A stretch of 36,010 nt of DNA, from the NCBI GenBank assembly GCA_027451445.1, contig DAIDJG010000157.1, positions 1-36,010 on the forward strand, in the 5' to 3' direction. The position numbers and the translations under genes are program-made. Numbering within the stretch: the stretch's first letter is position 1; each line of letters starts with the position of its first letter. The stretch comes from Singulisphaera sp. GTDB lineage: Bacteria; Planctomycetota; Planctomycetia; Isosphaerales; Isosphaeraceae. The notes under the pieces are model-generated. The model had not been told where the DNA came from. It saw only the letters and a program-made list of their open reading frames with translations, and did no database searches. Below, in pieces: positions 33,101 to 36,010 of the stretch.

Positions 33101-34149
33101 CCCATGACCTGGCCGGAGCCTGTCAGACCACTATCGCTGGTAAGTTGCTTGGCGAGTCCAAAGTCGGTAACTCGTGGGTTGCCGTTCCTGTCCAGGAGGA
33201 CATTCGCCGGCTTCAGGTCGCGATGGACCACACCGTGTTGATGCGAATATTCGATCGCCTCGCTGACGCGCCGTACCATGTCCGCCGCTGCTCGCGGCGC
33301 AAGCGGGCCGTCCGCGAGCTTCTCCGCGAGGCTCTGGCCATCGATGAACCCCATCGGGAAGTAATGCAGCCCTTCGTGTTCACCGACTTCGTAAATCGGC
33401 ACGATGCCCGGATGATCAAGGTTCGCGGCGGCTTCGGCCTCCGTGTAGAACCGTTTGACGTCGGCTTCGTGGGCGAGCTGTCCGGCGAGGATCATCTTCA
33501 GCGCGACGATGCGGTTCAGGCTCGTCTGCCGCGCCTGGAAGACGACCCCCATGCCTCCGCGCGCGATCTCGCGGAGAATTTCGTAGTCGCCGAAGTACCT
33601 TACGCGAGCCGGCGAACCGTCAGCAGCCTCGGCGTGCAGGCTGGACTCGTGGGCCAGTGTGGCCTGATCGCTGGATGTCACAGTCGCTTCCTCTTGCGCG
33701 ATGGGGCGGGCCAAACCGGCGAGGGGCAAGGTCGGCGGCGAAGCCGGAGCCAGCGTCGCCGCCTCCGTGATCGAACCTGGTCCACCGCGCGTAACCGTCT
33801 CATCCGCATGCCCAAGCTCGCGCTCGACAGCTTCCAGCTCGGCCCGCAGGACCGGGCGTGCTTCATCAGGAACCTCGCCCAGGTACGAAACGATCGCTGG
33901 ACGGGCGCCGGCCCGCCAGTCGGCCTCGAACCTTCGACAAACGGCATCGATCTGCCGCAACATTTCGATATCGAGCTCGCTGGCACCAAGAGCTTTCGGA
34001 TCGCTCACGGGAATGTCCCTCACCGACGCAATGGTCACGTTCGTCGCGACGGGACTTGCGTTGCAAGGATATGTCCGTTGGGGCGTGCGCTGTGCCAGCT
34101 CGCTCACCCGACAAATCACAGTTTGGCGACAGTCACATTCGTTCGCCAT
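30157..34149 (-). CDS. Ser/Thr protein kinase with C-terminal WD40 repeats
   Basis: The 1330-residue product has a ~185-residue N-terminal region, then a Hanks-type kinase domain (about 187-455): [11 protein letters not shown] (P-loop), Lys218 in [17 protein letters not shown] with Asp311, DFG at 329-331, and MPPEQA. One transmembrane helix follows at about 475-500 ([19 protein letters not shown]). The rest, probably outside the cytoplasm, is a long beta-propeller region; the last two repeats are clear WD40 ([31 protein letters not shown] and the next one ending VIRLWD). It probably senses a signal or binds partners and phosphorylates cytoplasmic proteins. This fusion is typical of planctomycetes. 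ATG 34149 is preferred over TTG 34176, but later starts are possible. It is a single gene. Confidence 0.92.
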   Translation of the reverse strand: [1330 protein letters not shown]

Positions 34150-34176
34150 CGTCCCCGCGAGGTGAAAATACTTCAA

Positions 34177-34705
34177 GTATCGTGGGACAAAAAAGGGGAC
34201 GGGCCGTCCTCAGAGGCGCACCACTGAATCGTGATCCGCATTGATTGGGTGGAAGGCGGATGGTCCGCTTCTGGGACATGGAGTCGGGCCAGGAGCTATT
34301 TGAACTTCGCACCGAGGGCGCCCTTGCGCGCGGCCTTGCCATCAGCGGCAACGGCACCACGATCGCCGCCTACGCGTTCGACAAGATCCTCCGTGACCGA
34401 GACATGACGCCCGGGCACTGAGAATACACGACGGCGATCCCGTCCGGCGCACTCTGCGCGTGTCAGGGCGAGGCGTGGTGGTGCGTAACACACTCATTCG
34501 CACCAATTCAGGGAAAACGGGTCTTATCACAATCTCAAACCTTACGCCCCATTCGCTGCCAGGATTTGCCGCGACGTGGGAACTGTTAATATAACTCCCG
34601 CGAGCGAGGTACCCGTCGGGGACCAGGTTAAGTGTCGGACGGGTTCACGTTCCCAAGAGGGCGGCCGGCCTGTCGGAGTGTGGCTGTTTTCCGGAGTGAG
34701 ACACC
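34177..34705. other. Intergenic region with a WD40 remnant
   Basis: Apart from the remnant at 34260-34421, no gene is supported. The right end holds CCGGAGTG, whose GGAG serves the GTG start at 34706. Confidence 0.5.
34260..34421 (+). pseudogene. Remnant of a WD40-repeat gene
   Basis: A 53-codon frame reads MVRFWDMESGQELFELR, then a second part ALARGLAISGNGTTIAAYAFDKIL and a stop. This is one WD40 repeat end (the VRFWD...SGQEL motif) plus the start of the next. Just before it, GCGGATGG encodes the usual ADG of such repeats in another frame, as if two bases were lost. It lies ahead of the kinase-WD40 gene on the opposite strand and is probably what is left of a similar gene. Confidence 0.6.
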
Positions 34706-35860
34706 GTGGAAAGCCGTCGCAACCTCGTGGCCAGACTGTGCAAGCTGTTCCTCCCGGAAACGGATGATCTGAACCAGCTTGCGCACTGGAAGCAGATCGG
34801 TTTCGATCACATCGCGAAGGACTACGGGCAAGGGTCGGGTACCACGTGCGGCTTCCTCCCGCACTGGCTGCTTTGGCGACTCGGCTGCCGCGACGACACG
34901 CTGGTGAACCGGTCGTGTCCCGACGAAGGGCTCACGTTCCGCACCGGTCAGAACCTCTCGATCTTCCTGCCGCTCAACAAACGAGCGAGACCCGCCTGGC
35001 TCGCGCTCGACTCCGAGCCGAAGACCGGCGACGTGGCGAACGGCAAGGGACCTCAGCGCGGCGATTTCGTCATCATTCGCGGCGGGCTTTGGAAGGATTC
35101 GAGCGGGAATCGTACGCGTGACAGCGCCCACATCTTCGTCCTGCTCGACGTGATCCGCGCCGACGGCAAGACGGTGGTCTGGCGTGTTGCCCAGACGGGC
35201 ATCAGCAACAACGCACGCGAGCAGGGCGGGCAGATCAAGACACTCACCGGCGAGCTTAAAGACACCGACGTAATGGACGGCGACAGTCCTCAATACAAGG
35301 GCCCGAACCTCGTCTTCGTCGCCGATATCCTGGGCGAAGAACCCAATTTTCCGCGCCGAGTGATCGGCTACAACAACCTCGACGCCGTCGGCTTCGGAGC
35401 CACGCCCGACGCGTCGTTCACGACGCTGTTCGAGAACCGGCGTGGCGAAGCCGCCTCCAACTCCCCGAACGCGATCATGGAGTGGCTCGGCTGGTGGCGG
35501 CTCGATTCGGCCAACGGCTTCATCCCCAGCGAGCCCACCTACTTGCTCCTTGATCGCGGCCATGAGGTTTACCGGCTCGAGAAGGTCAACGTCGGGCCCC
35601 ACACCTGCGCCGCCGCCGGCATCTGGACTCGCAAGGGTACGACCCTCGACGTCCAGTGGGACGATGGCACTCCGGACCAGTCGTGGACCGTCGCCCGGAC
35701 CTTCGTTCCCAACACACAAACCACCGGTACGCCTCTCAGCGCTCGCACCGGCGCCCTGAGCAAGCTGAAGAAGCCCCCCGAAGACGTACCGCTCCGCTGG
35801 CGAGGCTCGGAGGCAACGCTCACGAGAGCGTCCACCGGATCACCAGCGGGCGTTTATTGA
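34706..35860 (+). CDS. Unknown protein with possible papain-like (NlpC/P60- or CHAP-like) core
   Basis: The 384-residue product has no signal peptide. Residues about 45-155 contain GQGSGTTCGFLPHWLLWRLG, GDFVIIRGGLWKDS and SAHIFVLLDVI. A Cys at a helix start, a G-D-F/L-V strand and a His followed by hydrophobic residues in this order are the pattern of NlpC/P60 and CHAP cysteine hydrolases. The remainder is not recognised; a later part (PTYLLLDRGHEVYRLEKVNVG...TLDVQWDDGTPDQSW) looks like a small beta domain. The start is GTG 34706 with GGAG about ten bases upstream. The antisense strand is also open, but its product looks like a shadow. If the core is real, it could cut peptide or amide bonds; the substrate is unknown. 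Confidence 0.7.
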   Translation: MESRRNLVARLCKLFLPETDDLNQLAHWKQIGFDHIAKDYGQGSGTTCGFLPHWLLWRLGCRDDTLVNRSCPDEGLTFRTGQNLSIFLPLNKRARPAWLALDSEPKTGDVANGKGPQRGDFVIIRGGLWKDSSGNRTRDSAHIFVLLDVIRADGKTVVWRVAQTGISNNAREQGGQIKTLTGELKDTDVMDGDSPQYKGPNLVFVADILGEEPNFPRRVIGYNNLDAVGFGATPDASFTTLFENRRGEAASNSPNAIMEWLGWWRLDSANGFIPSEPTYLLLDRGHEVYRLEKVNVGPHTCAAAGIWTRKGTTLDVQWDDGTPDQSWTVARTFVPNTQTTGTPLSARTGALSKLKKPPEDVPLRWRGSEATLTRASTGSPAGVY

Positions 35861-35875
35861 ATCCGTAGCCTACAG

Positions 35876-35930
35876 CGGTTTACGGTCGCGTTGCGCACAC
35901 GGGAGGGCGAGGCTCCGTCCGAGCCAGCCT
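35876..35930. repeat. Possible dispersed intergenic repeat with hairpin
   Basis: GGTTTACGGTCGCG, then GGAGGGCGAGGCTCCGTCCGAGCC with a GGCTC/GAGCC hairpin (35911-35925). Similar blocks (GTTTACAGTCGCGACGG and AGAGCCTGCCTCGCCCG) lie at about 20858-20892. I recall like elements in other planctomycete intergenic DNA, but cannot confirm. It may also end the transcript of the preceding gene. Confidence 0.35.
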
Positions 35931-36010
35931 TGATCTATCGGCGAGTCTTCGAGCCGATGGATCATCGCGTGCCGCCCGGGGAAACCGCGTCATCACACGC
36001 GATGTTCAGA
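35931..36010. other. Window end without a supported gene
   Basis: An ATG at 35957 opens a frame to the window edge, but only 18 codons are visible and it has no Shine-Dalgarno, so no gene is called. Confidence 0.3.

Noticed and set aside
34628-35719. A minus-strand open frame of 363 codons
   Set aside because: Composition is that of an antisense shadow. The plus-strand frame has a better start, hydrophobic strands and plausible Cys/His motifs.
1-36010. tRNA, rRNA genes and CRISPR arrays
   Set aside because: No cloverleaf, rRNA signature or regularly spaced repeat series was seen, although a short tRNA could be missed without a scan.

Overview
The window is GC-rich bacterial DNA that reads as a member of the Planctomycetota, most likely near the Gemmataceae/Isosphaeraceae. 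This rests on family content, not on a marker gene. The supporting families are a DUF1559 prepilin-like protein with its H-X9-DG end, a Ser/Thr kinase fused to WD40 repeats, two Uma2 endonucleases, a DUF1080-like secreted protein, HEAT-repeat membrane proteins and a heparan-glucosaminide-acetyltransferase-like membrane protein. No rRNA, tRNA or CRISPR array was seen.

Left part (1-4.4 kb): the first ~190 bases, read on the minus strand, look like the 5' end of a group II intron that runs out of the window. A membrane-anchored unknown protein follows, then a non-coding stretch with a long inverted repeat. Next comes a tight three-gene plus-strand cassette: a small unknown protein, a protein ending in a degenerate GIY-YIG-like domain, and a D12-class DNA adenine methyltransferase. 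This looks like accessory or defence-type DNA and is one of the main points of interest.

Core part (4.4-12.6 kb, minus strand): a HEAT-repeat membrane protein, a large exported unknown protein, dxs and an ispA-type prenyl synthase (coupled by TGATG), and pyruvate kinase. dxs and ispA supply isoprenoid precursors through the MEP pathway.

Middle part (12.8-19.3 kb): an Uma2 protein followed by a nucleotidyltransferase that may be read from a leaderless mRNA, then a convergent acyltransferase-like membrane protein. After that come a small secreted protein, a DUF1559 pseudopilin and a PepSY-like lipoprotein. A 19-bp hairpin covers the stop codon of the small protein and the Shine-Dalgarno of the pseudopilin gene. 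An ABC-2 permease made of two fused half-permeases closes the section.

Right part (19.3-36 kb): a Tat-exported FAD amine oxidase, a TfoX N-domain protein, a DUF1080-like protein, an unknown secreted/membrane protein, NAD kinase, and a second Uma2 protein whose catalytic Asp is replaced by Ala. Then come a SAM methyltransferase, a polytopic membrane protein, a two-gene cassette whose second product carries a HEPN R-X4-H motif (candidate toxin-antitoxin), and an archaeal-type methionine adenosyltransferase. The section ends with a giant kinase-WD40 protein, a WD40 remnant, and a protein with a possible papain-like Cys/His core.
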